A stretch of 64,000 bases of DNA from Arthrobacter sp. 24S4-2 (GCF_005280255.1 NZ_CP040018.1:4154001-4218000), one strand, 5' to 3'. Counted from the stretch's first letter, positions 24,928 to 34,265 are shown. The notes: a model not told the origin generated them from the letters alone. Numbers and translations are program-made.

Positions 24928-25743
24928 ATGGACCCGCAGGACCCGCACCAGGATCCGCACCAGGATCCGTCGAACGATCCGACGAAGGATCCGAAGCGCA
25001 AGCGTTCCGGGGAAACCGGCGCGGACGGCGCAGCATCGACGCCCGGCGGCCCCGAAGAGCCAGGTGCCTCCGCTCCCGGCTGGATGACTTCCCCCGAAGA
25101 TTTCACCCCTCAGCCTCACCACCCTGCGACGGGCCAGCTGCCGCCATGGCAGGTCCCCAAGCCGGAGCTCCGGCCGGACCTGCTCAGCGATTCAGCGGCC
25201 GGGAACCAGCGGCCAGATGGCGGGAAGAAGGCAGGGCGGGGAAAGCAGGGCGCCGCCGCAGGGCATGGGCAGGCAACGGCGCCGGGACCGGTTCCCGGAG
25301 GGGGACCGATCATCGATCCCTTCGAACGTGAACGCGAGCGTGAGGCAGCGGCACGGAAGAAGCGCTCGCAACGCCGTACCGTCGTCGTCGGCCTCGGCGT
25401 GACTGCCCTGCTGGCCGGCACCATCACCGCCATCGTGGCCAGCAACGAAGCGGAAGCCGACTACGCGCAGGTCTGCTTCAACGATGAGACCGGCGAGCGC
25501 GTGGACGACACGCAGTGCAACAACAGCAGCAGTGCGGGCCGGAGCTCCGGCATCTACGCCTGGTACTTCTACTCGCGCGGCGCCAGCGTCCCGGCCGTCG
25601 GGCAGAACAGGTCTCAGTACCCCAGCTTCACGAAGACCGCGCCGCAGGGTGCCAAGACGTCCACCGGGTACAGCACCAAGGGCGGCACAGTCAGCAGGGG
25701 CGGCTTCGGCAGCAGTTCCAAGGGCGGAAGCACGGGTGGCTAG
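24928..25743 (+). CDS. YgiB-like (DUF1190-type) membrane-anchored protein
   Basis: About 271 residues from ATG 24928, behind AAGGGGA. The N-terminus is low complexity, with DP repeats from repeated CACCAGGATCCG units, then Pro/Gly-rich sequence and a charged stretch (FEREREREAAARKKR). One helix follows (VVVGLGVTALLAGTITAIVA, about 152-171). The extracytoplasmic part DYAQVCFNDETGERVDDTQC plus YAWYFYSRGASVPAVGQ matches the YgiB core. The YgiC-like gene follows after three bases, the same pairing as E. coli ygiB-ygiC. A 10-bp hairpin (24838-24860) lies in the promoter region. Function unknown. Confidence 0.72.
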   Translation: MDPQDPHQDPHQDPSNDPTKDPKRKRSGETGADGAASTPGGPEEPGASAPGWMTSPEDFTPQPHHPATGQLPPWQVPKPELRPDLLSDSAAGNQRPDGGKKAGRGKQGAAAGHGQATAPGPVPGGGPIIDPFEREREREAAARKKRSQRRTVVVGLGVTALLAGTITAIVASNEAEADYAQVCFNDETGERVDDTQCNNSSSAGRSSGIYAWYFYSRGASVPAVGQNRSQYPSFTKTAPQGAKTSTGYSTKGGTVSRGGFGSSSKGGSTGG

Positions 25744-25746
25744 GGC

Positions 25747-26967
25747 GTGAAGAGACTGCAGGCGACTCCGCGGCCCGACTGGAAGCAAAAAATCGAGGAA
25801 CAGGGGCTGGTCTTTTCCACCACCACCACGCCGGACGGCAAGAAGATCGAGTACTGGAACGAGTCCGCGTACTACGAATTCAGCATGGACGAGGTGGAAA
25901 CCCTTGAGAAGACCGCCGAGGACATGCACCTGATGTGCCTGGAGGCAGCCAAGTACCTTGCCACCGGAGCCATGGGCAACATCGGGATCGGGCCGCAGGC
26001 ACTCGAACTGGCTGCTGAATCACTGCAGGCCGGGGATATGGACATCTACGGCCGCTTCGATTTCGTGTATGACGGCCGGGGCGGTCCGGCCAAGATGCTG
26101 GAGTACAACGCGGACACTCCCACGGGCCTGATCGAGGCATCGGTGGCGCAGTGGTTCTGGCTGCAGGATGTGTTCCCGGAGAAGGACCAGTGGAACGGCA
26201 TCCATGAAGCCCTCATCCGGCAATGGAAGAAGCTGCAGTACCGCACCGGCATGAGCACCCTGCACATTGCCCATTCCGAAGCCGAACAGTCCGGCGAGGA
26301 CTGGATGACCGCTGCCTACATGCGCGACGTCGCCGGCCAGGGCGGATGGACCACCATCGGCATCAACATGTCCGACGTCGGCTGGGACCCCAACCTGAAC
26401 CGCTTCGTGGACCTCGACAACTTCATGATCAGCACCATCTTCAAGCTGTATCCGTGGGAACTGATGATGAAGGAGCCCTTCGGCCAGCGCCTGCTCCAGC
26501 GTGCCCACAATCCGCGATGGCTGGAGCCCGCCTGGAAGATGCTGCTGTCCAACAAGGCGCTGCTGGCAGCCCTGTGGCACCTCTTCCCGGACCACCCGAA
26601 TCTCCTCCCCGCGTACCTCAACGAGCCCGGGCCGCTCAAAGAATGGGTGGCGAAGCCCCTGCACGGCCGCGAAGGGGACAACATCCGGATCCACGCCGCC
26701 GGCATCAACATGGAGCAGCCCGGCGGCTACGGCCGCGAGGGCTGGTGCTACCAGCAGTTCCATTCCCTTCCCGACTTCGAGGGCAACCACCCCGTGCTGG
26801 GCCTGTGGGTGGTGGACGGCGAGTCCGTGGGCTGCGGCATCCGTGAATCCGACGGCCCCATCACCGATTACTTCTGCCGGTTCGTCCCCAACACCATCGA
26901 CGCCCCGGCACCACTTTCAGTCCAGGCCGCCTCGGCCTCCTCCAGCAAAGCAGGTATCGCACTATGA
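25747..26967 (+). CDS. Glutathionylspermidine synthase-like ATP-grasp protein (YgiC/YjfC family)
   Basis: 406 residues, starting at GTG 25747, three bases after the YgiB-like stop. It contains the GSP_synth ATP-grasp domain: GRFDFVYDGRGGPAKMLEYNA (about 100-120), DTPTGLIEASVAQWFW, and the C-terminal nucleotide site (EGWCYQQFHSLP, GLWVVDGESVGCGIRESDG). The family ligates a carboxylate to an amine using ATP; actinobacteria lack glutathionylspermidine, so the real substrate is probably different. It overlaps the permease gene by four bases, suggesting the amine or amino acid enters through that carrier. Confidence 0.88.
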   Translation: MKRLQATPRPDWKQKIEEQGLVFSTTTTPDGKKIEYWNESAYYEFSMDEVETLEKTAEDMHLMCLEAAKYLATGAMGNIGIGPQALELAAESLQAGDMDIYGRFDFVYDGRGGPAKMLEYNADTPTGLIEASVAQWFWLQDVFPEKDQWNGIHEALIRQWKKLQYRTGMSTLHIAHSEAEQSGEDWMTAAYMRDVAGQGGWTTIGINMSDVGWDPNLNRFVDLDNFMISTIFKLYPWELMMKEPFGQRLLQRAHNPRWLEPAWKMLLSNKALLAALWHLFPDHPNLLPAYLNEPGPLKEWVAKPLHGREGDNIRIHAAGINMEQPGGYGREGWCYQQFHSLPDFEGNHPVLGLWVVDGESVGCGIRESDGPITDYFCRFVPNTIDAPAPLSVQAASASSSKAGIAL

Positions 26968-28475
26968 GCACAGGGACGCCGACGGCGGGAAGCAAGTCCG
27001 GCGGTCAGCCGCCGGCAGTTCCGTCCAAGGGACTGCGCGCCGGCATCCTGGACCTGGGCGACTCCGTCATGCTGGGCCTGGCCTCCACCGCCCCCGTCTA
27101 TTCACTGGCGGCCACGCTCGGCCTTATTGTCGCGGTCAACGGCAACTACACGCCGCTGATCCTGCTCCTGGGGTTCGTGCCCGTGCTCTTCATCGCCTAC
27201 GCCTTCCGGGAACTCAACAGCGCCATGCCGGACTGCGGCACCACGTTCATCTGGGCCCGGCGGGCCTTCGGTCCGTGGGCGGGCTGGCTGGGCGGCTGGG
27301 GAGTTGCACTGGCCGGCATCGTGGTGCTCGCCAACCTGGCGCAGGTGGCCGGGAAGTACCTGTGGCTGCTGATCGGAGACGGTTCCCTGGCCGAAAACGA
27401 CCTGGTGGTGACGGCCACCGGTGTGCTGTTCATCGTGTTCATGACCCTGGTGAACTACCGCGGCATCCGGCTGGGCGAGCACGTCCAGCGCGTGCTGACC
27501 TATGTGCAGTATGTCTCGCTGGGCATATTCGCGCTGGCGATCGTTTTTAGGATCACGGGCGGGGCGCCCGAGGGCCAGGCGTTCGACATCGAGTGGTTTA
27601 ACCCGGCCGGCGCCTTCGCCGATCCCGGCGCGGTGGTTCACGGGGCCCTGCTGGCGCTCTTTATCTACTGGGGCTGGGACACGTGCCTGGCTGTCAACGA
27701 GGAAACGGAAAACCCGGCCCACACGCCCGGCCGCGGTGCCATCATCTCGGCGTTCGTGCTTGTGGCGATCTATGTCTCCGTGGCCCTGCTGGTGATGATG
27801 TATGCCACCGTGGGCACGGACGGAATCGGCCTGGGCAACGAGGCCAACCAGGACGACGTGTTCCTGGCCATGAAGGACGTGGTGCTGGGGCCGTGGGGAT
27901 GGCTGATCGTGGTGGCCGTCCTGGCATCTGTGCTGTCTTCCACCCAGACCACCATCCTGCCCACCGCCCGCGGCACCCTGTCCATGGGCGTCCACGGAGC
28001 ACTGCCCGCCAAGTTCGGCGAAGTCCACGAGCGCAACCAGACACCGGGGTTCTCCACGCAGGTGATGGGTGCCGCCGCCGTGGTGTACTACGTGGCCATG
28101 AGCTTCCTGAGCCAAAACCTGCTCTCAGACTCCATCAGTGCCATCAGCCTGTTCATTGCTTTCTACTATGCGCTGACCGGCTTCGCGTGCTTCTGGTTTT
28201 TCCGCGGCACCCTGCGCGATTCCGCCCGCAACCTCTGGTTCCGCGGGATCCTGCCGCTGCTGGGCGCGTTCCTCCTGACCGCCGCGTTCTTCATCTCCGC
28301 CGTGCAGATGTGGGATCCGGCCTACGGCGATTCGGAGATCTTCGGTGTGGGCGGCGCGTTCGTCAGCGGCGTGGTGCTGCTGGCCCTCGGCGTGGTGCTG
28401 GCGGTGGTGTGCCGCTTCGCCCCCGCCACGCGGGGCTACTTCGTGGCGCGGCAGCCGGTTTCAAGCACGCGGTAG
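26964..28475 (+). CDS. APC-superfamily amino-acid/polyamine permease
   Basis: 503 residues with about twelve helices. The APC start DSVMLGLASTAPVYSLAATLG (about 33-53) is the substrate-binding first helix, with the conserved acidic/helix-break region later (GWDTCLAVNEETENP, about 240). It overlaps the GSP-synthase-like gene by four bases (ATGA) and is the last gene of the three-gene unit. The family imports amino acids or polyamines by proton symport; specificity is not visible. Confidence 0.88.
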   Translation: MSTGTPTAGSKSGGQPPAVPSKGLRAGILDLGDSVMLGLASTAPVYSLAATLGLIVAVNGNYTPLILLLGFVPVLFIAYAFRELNSAMPDCGTTFIWARRAFGPWAGWLGGWGVALAGIVVLANLAQVAGKYLWLLIGDGSLAENDLVVTATGVLFIVFMTLVNYRGIRLGEHVQRVLTYVQYVSLGIFALAIVFRITGGAPEGQAFDIEWFNPAGAFADPGAVVHGALLALFIYWGWDTCLAVNEETENPAHTPGRGAIISAFVLVAIYVSVALLVMMYATVGTDGIGLGNEANQDDVFLAMKDVVLGPWGWLIVVAVLASVLSSTQTTILPTARGTLSMGVHGALPAKFGEVHERNQTPGFSTQVMGAAAVVYYVAMSFLSQNLLSDSISAISLFIAFYYALTGFACFWFFRGTLRDSARNLWFRGILPLLGAFLLTAAFFISAVQMWDPAYGDSEIFGVGGAFVSGVVLLALGVVLAVVCRFAPATRGYFVARQPVSSTR

Positions 28476-28511
28476 CAGCGGCGCGCAGGAGCAAACCCGT
28501 AGGATGCTCCA

Positions 28512-29711
28512 ATGAGCAACGCTGCTGACGTTCCCGCTGTTCCGGACCCCTCTGACGTCCTGGCGCTTGATGCCCTGCTGACCGCTGAGGAACTGGCGGT
28601 CAGGGAGCGGATCCGCGACTTCACGGAGCAACGGATCAGGCCGGACATCGCGCGCTGGTACGACGACGCCGTCTTTCCCCTGGACCTGGCCCCGGAACTC
28701 GGCGAACTGGGCGTCCTGGGCATGCACCTGGAGGGCTACGGCTGCCCCGGCCGGTCCGCCGTCGAGTACGGCCTGGCCGCGATGGAACTGGAGGCCGGGG
28801 ACTCCGGGATCCGCACGTTCGTGTCGGTGCAGGGGTCCCTGGCCATGACCGCTATCCACCGGTGGGGGTCCGAGGACCAGAAACAGGAGTGGCTCCCCCG
28901 GATGGCCGCCGGAGAGGTGATCGGCTGCTTCGCCCTCACGGAACCCACAGCGGGGTCCGACCCGTCCTCCATGACCACCGTGGCCCGCCGCGACGGGTCC
29001 GGGGACGACGCCGGCTGGGTCCTCGACGGCGCCAAGCGCTGGATCGGGCTCGCCTCCGTTGCAGGGGTGATGGTGGTGTGGGCCATGACCGACGACGGCG
29101 TCCGCGGCTTCCTGGTGCCGGCAGGCACGCCCGGGGTCACCGCGACGCCGATCGGCCGGAAACTGTCGATGCGCGCCTCGATCCAGTGCGACGTGGTGTT
29201 CGACGGCGTGAGGCTGGGACCCGAGGCCCTTCTGCCGGGTGCCCGGGGCCTGCGCGGGCCCTTTACCTGCCTCAACGAGGCGCGCTACGGCATTGCCTGG
29301 GGCGCCATGGGTGCCGCCCGCGACTCCTATGAAGCCGCCTTGGAGTACTCACAGGAGCGGCTGCAGTTCGGGCGGCCGCTGGCCGGCTACCAGCTCACGC
29401 AGGAGAAGCTGGTCAACATGCTGCTCGAGATCCAGAAGGGTACGCTGCTGGCCCTTCATCTGGGCCGGCTGAAGGACGCCGGCGCACTGAGGCCGGAGCA
29501 GATCTCCCTGGGCAAGCTGAACAACGTGCGTGAAGCCCTGGCCATTGCCCGCGAGGCCCGTTCCATCCTGGGCGGCAACGGCATCACCCTGGATTACTCG
29601 CCGCTGCGGCACGCCGCCAACCTGGAGTCGGTGCGCACCTACGAGGGCACCGACGAGGTCCACACCCTCATCCTGGGCCAGCACATCACCGGCATCGGCG
29701 CCTTCCGGTAA
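28512..29711 (+). CDS. Acyl-CoA dehydrogenase, glutaryl-CoA dehydrogenase-like
   Basis: 399 residues with the standard three-domain FAD enzyme: N-terminal helices, beta domain with CFALTEPTAGSDPSSM (about 140-155), and C-terminal helices with RYGIAWGAMGAARDSYE. The active-site Glu is in YEGTDEVHTLILG near residue 378, where glutaryl-CoA dehydrogenases carry it, and the segment DSGIRTFVSVQGSLAM carries the Arg of that subfamily. It would oxidise and decarboxylate glutaryl-CoA in lysine/tryptophan breakdown. No other gene of that pathway is nearby. It ends convergently with the SDR, with palindrome A2 between them. Confidence 0.87.
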   Translation: MSNAADVPAVPDPSDVLALDALLTAEELAVRERIRDFTEQRIRPDIARWYDDAVFPLDLAPELGELGVLGMHLEGYGCPGRSAVEYGLAAMELEAGDSGIRTFVSVQGSLAMTAIHRWGSEDQKQEWLPRMAAGEVIGCFALTEPTAGSDPSSMTTVARRDGSGDDAGWVLDGAKRWIGLASVAGVMVVWAMTDDGVRGFLVPAGTPGVTATPIGRKLSMRASIQCDVVFDGVRLGPEALLPGARGLRGPFTCLNEARYGIAWGAMGAARDSYEAALEYSQERLQFGRPLAGYQLTQEKLVNMLLEIQKGTLLALHLGRLKDAGALRPEQISLGKLNNVREALAIAREARSILGGNGITLDYSPLRHAANLESVRTYEGTDEVHTLILGQHITGIGAFR

Positions 29712-29723
29712 ACGCCGTTCCGG

Positions 29724-29789
29724 CCCAACTAGGTAGCAGCAAGTGTCGTTTTGAGGGCCCATAACGACACCTGCTGCTACCTAGTTGGG
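29724..29789. repeat. 66-bp imperfect palindrome, family A second copy
   Basis: Same ends as the element at 6071-6136 (CCCAACTAGGT ... ACCTAGTTGGG) and the same TGTCGTT / AACGACA block, but with two mismatches in the arms and an unpaired centre (GAGGGCCCAT). It lies 12 bases after the acyl-CoA dehydrogenase stop, between convergent genes. Confidence 0.85.
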
Positions 29790-29802
29790 TAGGACGCGCC
29801 GC

Positions 29803-30624
29803 TCAGGCCGAGAAACCGCCGTCGGCCTTGATCAGCTGGCCCGACACCCACCGGCCCTCCCGCGAGAGCAGGAAGGCCACCGTTCCCGCCACATCCGCCG
29901 GTGTTCCCAGCCGCCCGCCGGGCTGGCGCCGGGCGAGGTCCTCCCGAAGCGGCGCGTCCATCCAGCCGGTGTCCACCGGACCGGGATTCAACACATTTGC
30001 CGTGATGCCGAGCGGTCCCAGCTCCCTCGCCGCGGCAATGACCGTCCGGTCCAGCGCTCCCTTGGAAGCGCCGTACGGCAGGTTGAACGCCGTGTGGTCG
30101 CTGGTCAGCGCCACGATCGCGCCGCCGTCGTGCGATGCCTGCCGGGCAAAGGCGGCGATCAGCTGCCAGCTGGCCCGGGTGTTTACGGCAAAGTGCCTGT
30201 CCCAGCTGGCCAGGGTGGTGTCCAGGATGCCGGAGTCCACGGACTCCGCGTGGCTGAGGACCATGCCCTGCAGCGTCCCGGCCTGATCTGCAACGTCGGC
30301 CATGAGCCGGTCCACCGCGAGCGGATCCTCCAGATCCGCAGGCAGGGCGAGTATTCGGGCGCCTGTGGCCTCCAGTTCGGCAATGAGGCGTTCGACGTCG
30401 TCAGGCTGGACTCCCCAGGGCATCCGGGAGTCGTACTCCTGCCAGTAGGTCAGCACCAGGTCCCAGCCGTCGGCGGCCAGGCGGCGGGCAATGCCGGCGC
30501 CGATTCCGGCGAGGCGTCCGACACCGGTAACCAGCGCGGTCTTGCGCTGCTCGACCGTCTGGGGCTCGGCGGGCTGCACGCCAACGGGCTCCGCCGCAGG
30601 CTGGCCTTCCGGGAACAGGCTCAC
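29803..30624 (-). CDS. SDR-family oxidoreductase
   Basis: 273 residues. After an unconserved N-terminus of about 27 residues comes TALVTGVGRLAGIGAGIARRL, a modified Rossmann glycine motif as in rifampin-type 3-ketoacyl reductases, then IVALTSDHTAFNLPYGASKGALD, with the catalytic Tyr-x-x-x-Lys in YGASK, and NVLNPGPVDTGWM. The GTG start overlaps the stop of the upstream GT87 gene by four bases, so the two are coupled. The substrate is unknown. Confidence 0.86.
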   Translation of the reverse strand: MSLFPEGQPAAEPVGVQPAEPQTVEQRKTALVTGVGRLAGIGAGIARRLAADGWDLVLTYWQEYDSRMPWGVQPDDVERLIAELEATGARILALPADLEDPLAVDRLMADVADQAGTLQGMVLSHAESVDSGILDTTLASWDRHFAVNTRASWQLIAAFARQASHDGGAIVALTSDHTAFNLPYGASKGALDRTVIAAARELGPLGITANVLNPGPVDTGWMDAPLREDLARRQPGGRLGTPADVAGTVAFLLSREGRWVSGQLIKADGGFSA

Positions 30625-32033
30625 GCCGGCACCTCAGCCAGTGCGCCGCGCCGCAGCACCACCAGCCAGCAGGCCAGGATGGCAACACCGCAAAACACTC
30701 CCGCGCTGGAGGCCATGATCCACGGAACCGGGGTCTGGAAGTCCAGGTTCTCCGCTCCGAGGGCAGTGCCGATGCTTTTAGGTGAAAAGAAGAACACCAT
30801 AATCGATGCCCCGAGCACGCCTCCCATGACCCAGCGGGTTGCCCGGTGGCGGTGTGGTGTCTCCCGCAGGGTCCAGGCGAAGGCCGGGAGGACCGCCGCC
30901 ATCCAGACCCAGTGGTGGGACCACGAGACGGGGCTGATGAGGAGCATGGTGAGGGCGGTCGCCGAAATGGCCACCACCCGGGCGCCCTGGTCGCTGGCGG
31001 CCTTGATGACCAGGGCACCCACGCCCGCCACCAGCAGGCTCAGCAGCAGCCACGGGAGGGTGATACCGGCTTCGGGAACGCCGAAATGCAGCAGCGCGCC
31101 TTTGAGGGAGAGGTTGTCCACGTAGCCTGCGCCGCCGATCCGGGACGTGTCGGGGAGGATCTCCAGCCAGAACTGGACGGACTCCGCCGGGCGGACCAGC
31201 CAGCCCAGAACCACGGTGAAGGCGAAGCCGCCGGCCATGTTCATCAGCCCCCGCCAGTCCTTGCGCACCAGGAAGTACAGTCCGAACGCCAGGGGCGTGA
31301 GTTTGATGCCGGCCGCGATGCCCACCAGGAATCCGCTGCCCGGAAATCCCCGGTTCCAATGCTGGTTCCTGGCCAGGAGGTCGGCTGCCATCAGGCCCAT
31401 CAGCAGGATGTTGATCTGCCCGAATGCCAGGGTCTCGCGCCAGGGGCCGAGATTGATGACGGCCAGCAGCAGCACCACAGCACCCCAGCGGTTCCGGGTA
31501 GCTGTGAAACCGGCGGCCCCAAAGGTGCTGCGCCAGTCCTGTTTGGCGCTCCAGTACCGCACTCCCCGCACCGCGACCCAGACGGCCACGGCCACCCCGG
31601 CCGTGTTGAACAGCCTCAGCGCCGAATCCTCCGGCAGCCTGGCCAGCAGGCCGAACAGCAGCGCGGCGAACGGCGGATACGTGAACGGCAGCTCCGGCCC
31701 TCCGGCCCAGCCCACTGTCAACCGGTAGAGGCCCGACGGCGCCTGGCCGGCGTCGTTGAGGATCTTGCCGCCGTGCCAGTACACGCTGAAGTCGAGGCCC
31801 TGCTCGCCCCAGGCTTCGAGCCTGGAGGACAGGAACACCGCGGCCGCCAGCACGGCCAGCAGGGTCACCAGCTCAGCCGGGATGCCGACTGCCAGCCGGC
31901 TCCGCGACCACCTCGCGACAGTCCTGGTTGCAGAAGTCCATGTTGCAGCACTTAGGGCGCGGGGCTGGATGTTCTTGCCGGCAGCGGGCCGTGTTCCGGC
32001 GTCGAGCTCTTTTTCGGCGTCGAGCACTGCCAT
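30621..32033 (-). CDS. GT87 polyprenol-phosphate-mannose-dependent mannosyltransferase (PimE-like)
   Basis: About 470 residues from ATG 32033, behind GGGGAT; a longer frame to 32072 adds 13 residues. Eight or more helices carry the DUF2029/GT87 motifs: DFSVYWHGGKIL (catalytic Asp region), LPFTYPPFAALLF, FGQINILLMGL, GIKLTPLAFGLYF and SPVSWSHHWVW. GT87 enzymes use polyprenyl-phosphate mannose on the outer face to extend lipomannan, phosphatidylinositol mannosides or glycoproteins. A second GT87 gene lies 3 kb away. It is coupled to the downstream SDR. Confidence 0.85.
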   Translation of the reverse strand: MAVLDAEKELDAGTRPAAGKNIQPRALSAATWTSATRTVARWSRSRLAVGIPAELVTLLAVLAAAVFLSSRLEAWGEQGLDFSVYWHGGKILNDAGQAPSGLYRLTVGWAGGPELPFTYPPFAALLFGLLARLPEDSALRLFNTAGVAVAVWVAVRGVRYWSAKQDWRSTFGAAGFTATRNRWGAVVLLLAVINLGPWRETLAFGQINILLMGLMAADLLARNQHWNRGFPGSGFLVGIAAGIKLTPLAFGLYFLVRKDWRGLMNMAGGFAFTVVLGWLVRPAESVQFWLEILPDTSRIGGAGYVDNLSLKGALLHFGVPEAGITLPWLLLSLLVAGVGALVIKAASDQGARVVAISATALTMLLISPVSWSHHWVWMAAVLPAFAWTLRETPHRHRATRWVMGGVLGASIMVFFFSPKSIGTALGAENLDFQTPVPWIMASSAGVFCGVAILACWLVVLRRGALAEVPA

Positions 32034-32235
32034 CCGGTATCCCCAAACGTTGTTCCTGCAGAGCTGCGCCACTGAAGGCGCTTTGCGCGCTGTATCGCGA
32101 TGTTGTGACGGCTGACTCGCGCCGGATTCGGCGCCTCGTCCTCACATCCTACTGAAGCAGCGTCCCAGTCCCGGGTTGCGCAGCACCGGTGTGGCGCGGC
32201 AAGCCGAAAGCCGGCCTGCCCCCTAGGAGCAGGGT

Positions 32236-33636
32236 TCAGCTGCCGGCGGTGCTGGCGGCCACCAGCACCGGCTCCCGCGTTCCGGCGTCCTTGCGGATGG
32301 TGGCGCTGATGACGGCGGCAATGGTGCACATGGCTGCTGCGCCGAACCACGCGTAGGTGTACTGGCCGGTGGCGTCACGGATGGCTCCGGCAGCCAGGGC
32401 CGCGGCGGCGGCACCGAGCTGGTGGGCCGCGAAGACCCAGCCGAACACCACGCTGCCGTCGGCCCCGAACACCTGGCGGCAGATGGCCGCCGTTGGCGGA
32501 ACAGTCGCCACCCAGTCCAGTCCGTAGATCACGACGAAGACGATCATGCTGGGCTGGACCGTGGCACTGAGGAGGATCGGCAACACCAGGAGCCCGATAC
32601 CGCGGAACTGGTAGTACACCGCCAGCAGGAGCCGCGGGTTGAAGCGGTCGGTCAGCCAGCCGGAGGCGATGGTGCCCACGATGTCGAAGATCCCGACGAC
32701 CGCCAGCAAGCCAGCCGCCGTGGTCTCAGACATGCCGTGGTCGTGGGCGGACGGGATGAAGTGCGTGCCGATCAGCCCGTTGGTGGTGGCCCCGCAGATG
32801 GCGAAGCCGGCCACGAGCGCCCAGAACGTCCGGACTTTGCTGGCGCGCTTGAGCACCTGGAGCGCCCTGACAGCGGCATTTCTGCTGGGCTCGGTTGCTG
32901 CCGCCGTTTCGGTTCCCGGACTGGAGTCCGTCGCGGCTACCGGTCCGGCGGCGGGGCTGCCCGCGGCGGCCGCGCCGTCATCCGTACCGTCCGCAACTTC
33001 CTCAGCGCCGTAAGGCTCCACGCCGGCGTCGGCAGGCGAGTTCTTGAGGAATTTGAGCACCAGCGGCACCACGGCCAGAGCGCCGGCAGCGATCAGCAGT
33101 GACGCCTGCCGCCAGCCCGGTTCCTGGGCGAGCATGGCGATGAACGGCAGGAAGACCAGCTGTCCGGCGGCGCTCCCCGCGGTGAGGATGCCGATCACCA
33201 GGCCGCGGCTTTTGGCGAACCAGGTGTTGGCGATGGTGGCGGCGAAGACCAGGGCCATGGAGCCCGTCCCGAGTCCGATCAGCAGGCCCCAGGTGAGGAG
33301 GATCTGCCACGACTGGTTGACCAGCACGGTCAGCGCACTGCCGGCACCGATCAGCACCAGCGCCACGGAAGTCACGGCGCGGATGCCGAACCGTTCCATA
33401 AGCGCTGCGGCAAAGGGTGCGGTGAGGCCGAAGAGCACCAGGTTGATGCTGACTGCGGCGGACAGCACGGTGGTGGACCAGCCGAATTCGTTCTGCAGCG
33501 GCACCATCAGGACGCCGGGGGCCGCCCGGAAGCCGGCGGCGCCCACGAGTGCCAGGAACGCGACGGCGGCCACGATCCAGGCCGGATGGAGGCGCTTTTT
33601 GGGCGAGGGCAGCAGGGTGGTCTCGGGAGCGCTCAT
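32236..33636 (-). CDS. MFS transporter (monocarboxylate/oxalate-formate type)
   Basis: 466 residues with twelve helices and a central loop of about 60 residues (Gly/Ala/Thr-rich, about 200-260). The region LMERFGIRAVTSVALVLIGAG contains the MFS loop 2-3 signature, and SWSTTVLSAAVSINLVLFG-type sequence near residue 40 resembles the monocarboxylate-porter branch. It overlaps the HxlR regulator gene by four bases, which points to substrate-controlled expression. The substrate is unknown. Confidence 0.83.
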   Translation of the reverse strand: MSAPETTLLPSPKKRLHPAWIVAAVAFLALVGAAGFRAAPGVLMVPLQNEFGWSTTVLSAAVSINLVLFGLTAPFAAALMERFGIRAVTSVALVLIGAGSALTVLVNQSWQILLTWGLLIGLGTGSMALVFAATIANTWFAKSRGLVIGILTAGSAAGQLVFLPFIAMLAQEPGWRQASLLIAAGALAVVPLVLKFLKNSPADAGVEPYGAEEVADGTDDGAAAAGSPAAGPVAATDSSPGTETAAATEPSRNAAVRALQVLKRASKVRTFWALVAGFAICGATTNGLIGTHFIPSAHDHGMSETTAAGLLAVVGIFDIVGTIASGWLTDRFNPRLLLAVYYQFRGIGLLVLPILLSATVQPSMIVFVVIYGLDWVATVPPTAAICRQVFGADGSVVFGWVFAAHQLGAAAAALAAGAIRDATGQYTYAWFGAAAMCTIAAVISATIRKDAGTREPVLVAASTAGS

Positions 33637-34196
33637 GCTGCGGGTCCGATCTGTGAGGCGGTCTGCGGGGAGTTGGTCTGAAGGCCTGCGTTCCGGCGCG
33701 CGGACGGCGAGCCCGCGGTGGCCAGGCGGACCGGTTCCGGGGTGCGGGTGAGGCTGTGCCAGCTGGTGTTTTCGGCGGTGAGCCGCTCGCCGCAGGCCGT
33801 GCAGGTGTCCGCCGAGGACGTCCGCTGCCCGCAGGTCGAGTGGATGACGAACATGTGCGCCTGCTGCGACGGTGCCGGCAGGTGCTTTTCGGCCCAGATT
33901 ACGACGGCGTTGAGCACCGGCAGGGCGTCCTCGCCCTTTTCGGTGAGGACATATTCGCGGCGGGTGCGTCCGCCGTCGTCATACGGTTTCCGCGTCAGCA
34001 GACCGGCCTCCACGAGGCCGGCCAGGCGTTTGGTAAGCACGGAATCGGCAACCAAGAGCCGTTCCTTCATGGCATCGAAGCGGCCGTTCCCGAAGAAGAC
34101 CTCCCGCAGCACCAGCATGCTCCAGGGATCGCCCAGGATGTCCAGGCCGCGGGCCATGGCGCAGGTGCGTTGGGACCAGTCAGAGCGGAGTGCCAT
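33633..34196 (-). CDS. HxlR-family transcriptional regulator
   Basis: About 187 residues from ATG 34196 (MALRSDWSQRTCAMARG), with AGGGTG upstream. The HxlR winged helix covers about 10-105, with the DNA-facing region MKERLLVADSVLTKRLAGLVEAGLL and the wing RTRREYVLTEKGEDALP. The N-terminal Cys in TCAMARGLDILGDPW is typical of redox- or aldehyde-sensing members. A CxxC pair lies near the C-terminus (DTCTACGERL), an uncommon addition that may bind a metal. It probably controls the overlapping MFS gene; CCAGG-GTTT-CCTGG at 34230-34243 is a candidate operator. Confidence 0.85.
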   Translation of the reverse strand: MALRSDWSQRTCAMARGLDILGDPWSMLVLREVFFGNGRFDAMKERLLVADSVLTKRLAGLVEAGLLTRKPYDDGGRTRREYVLTEKGEDALPVLNAVVIWAEKHLPAPSQQAHMFVIHSTCGQRTSSADTCTACGERLTAENTSWHSLTRTPEPVRLATAGSPSARRNAGLQTNSPQTASQIGPAA

Positions 34197-34265
34197 GCAG
34201 GACACCCTAGCTGACTCTTTTCAAGAAAGCCAGGGTTTCCTGGATGAATTTCCGGGACTAAAACA

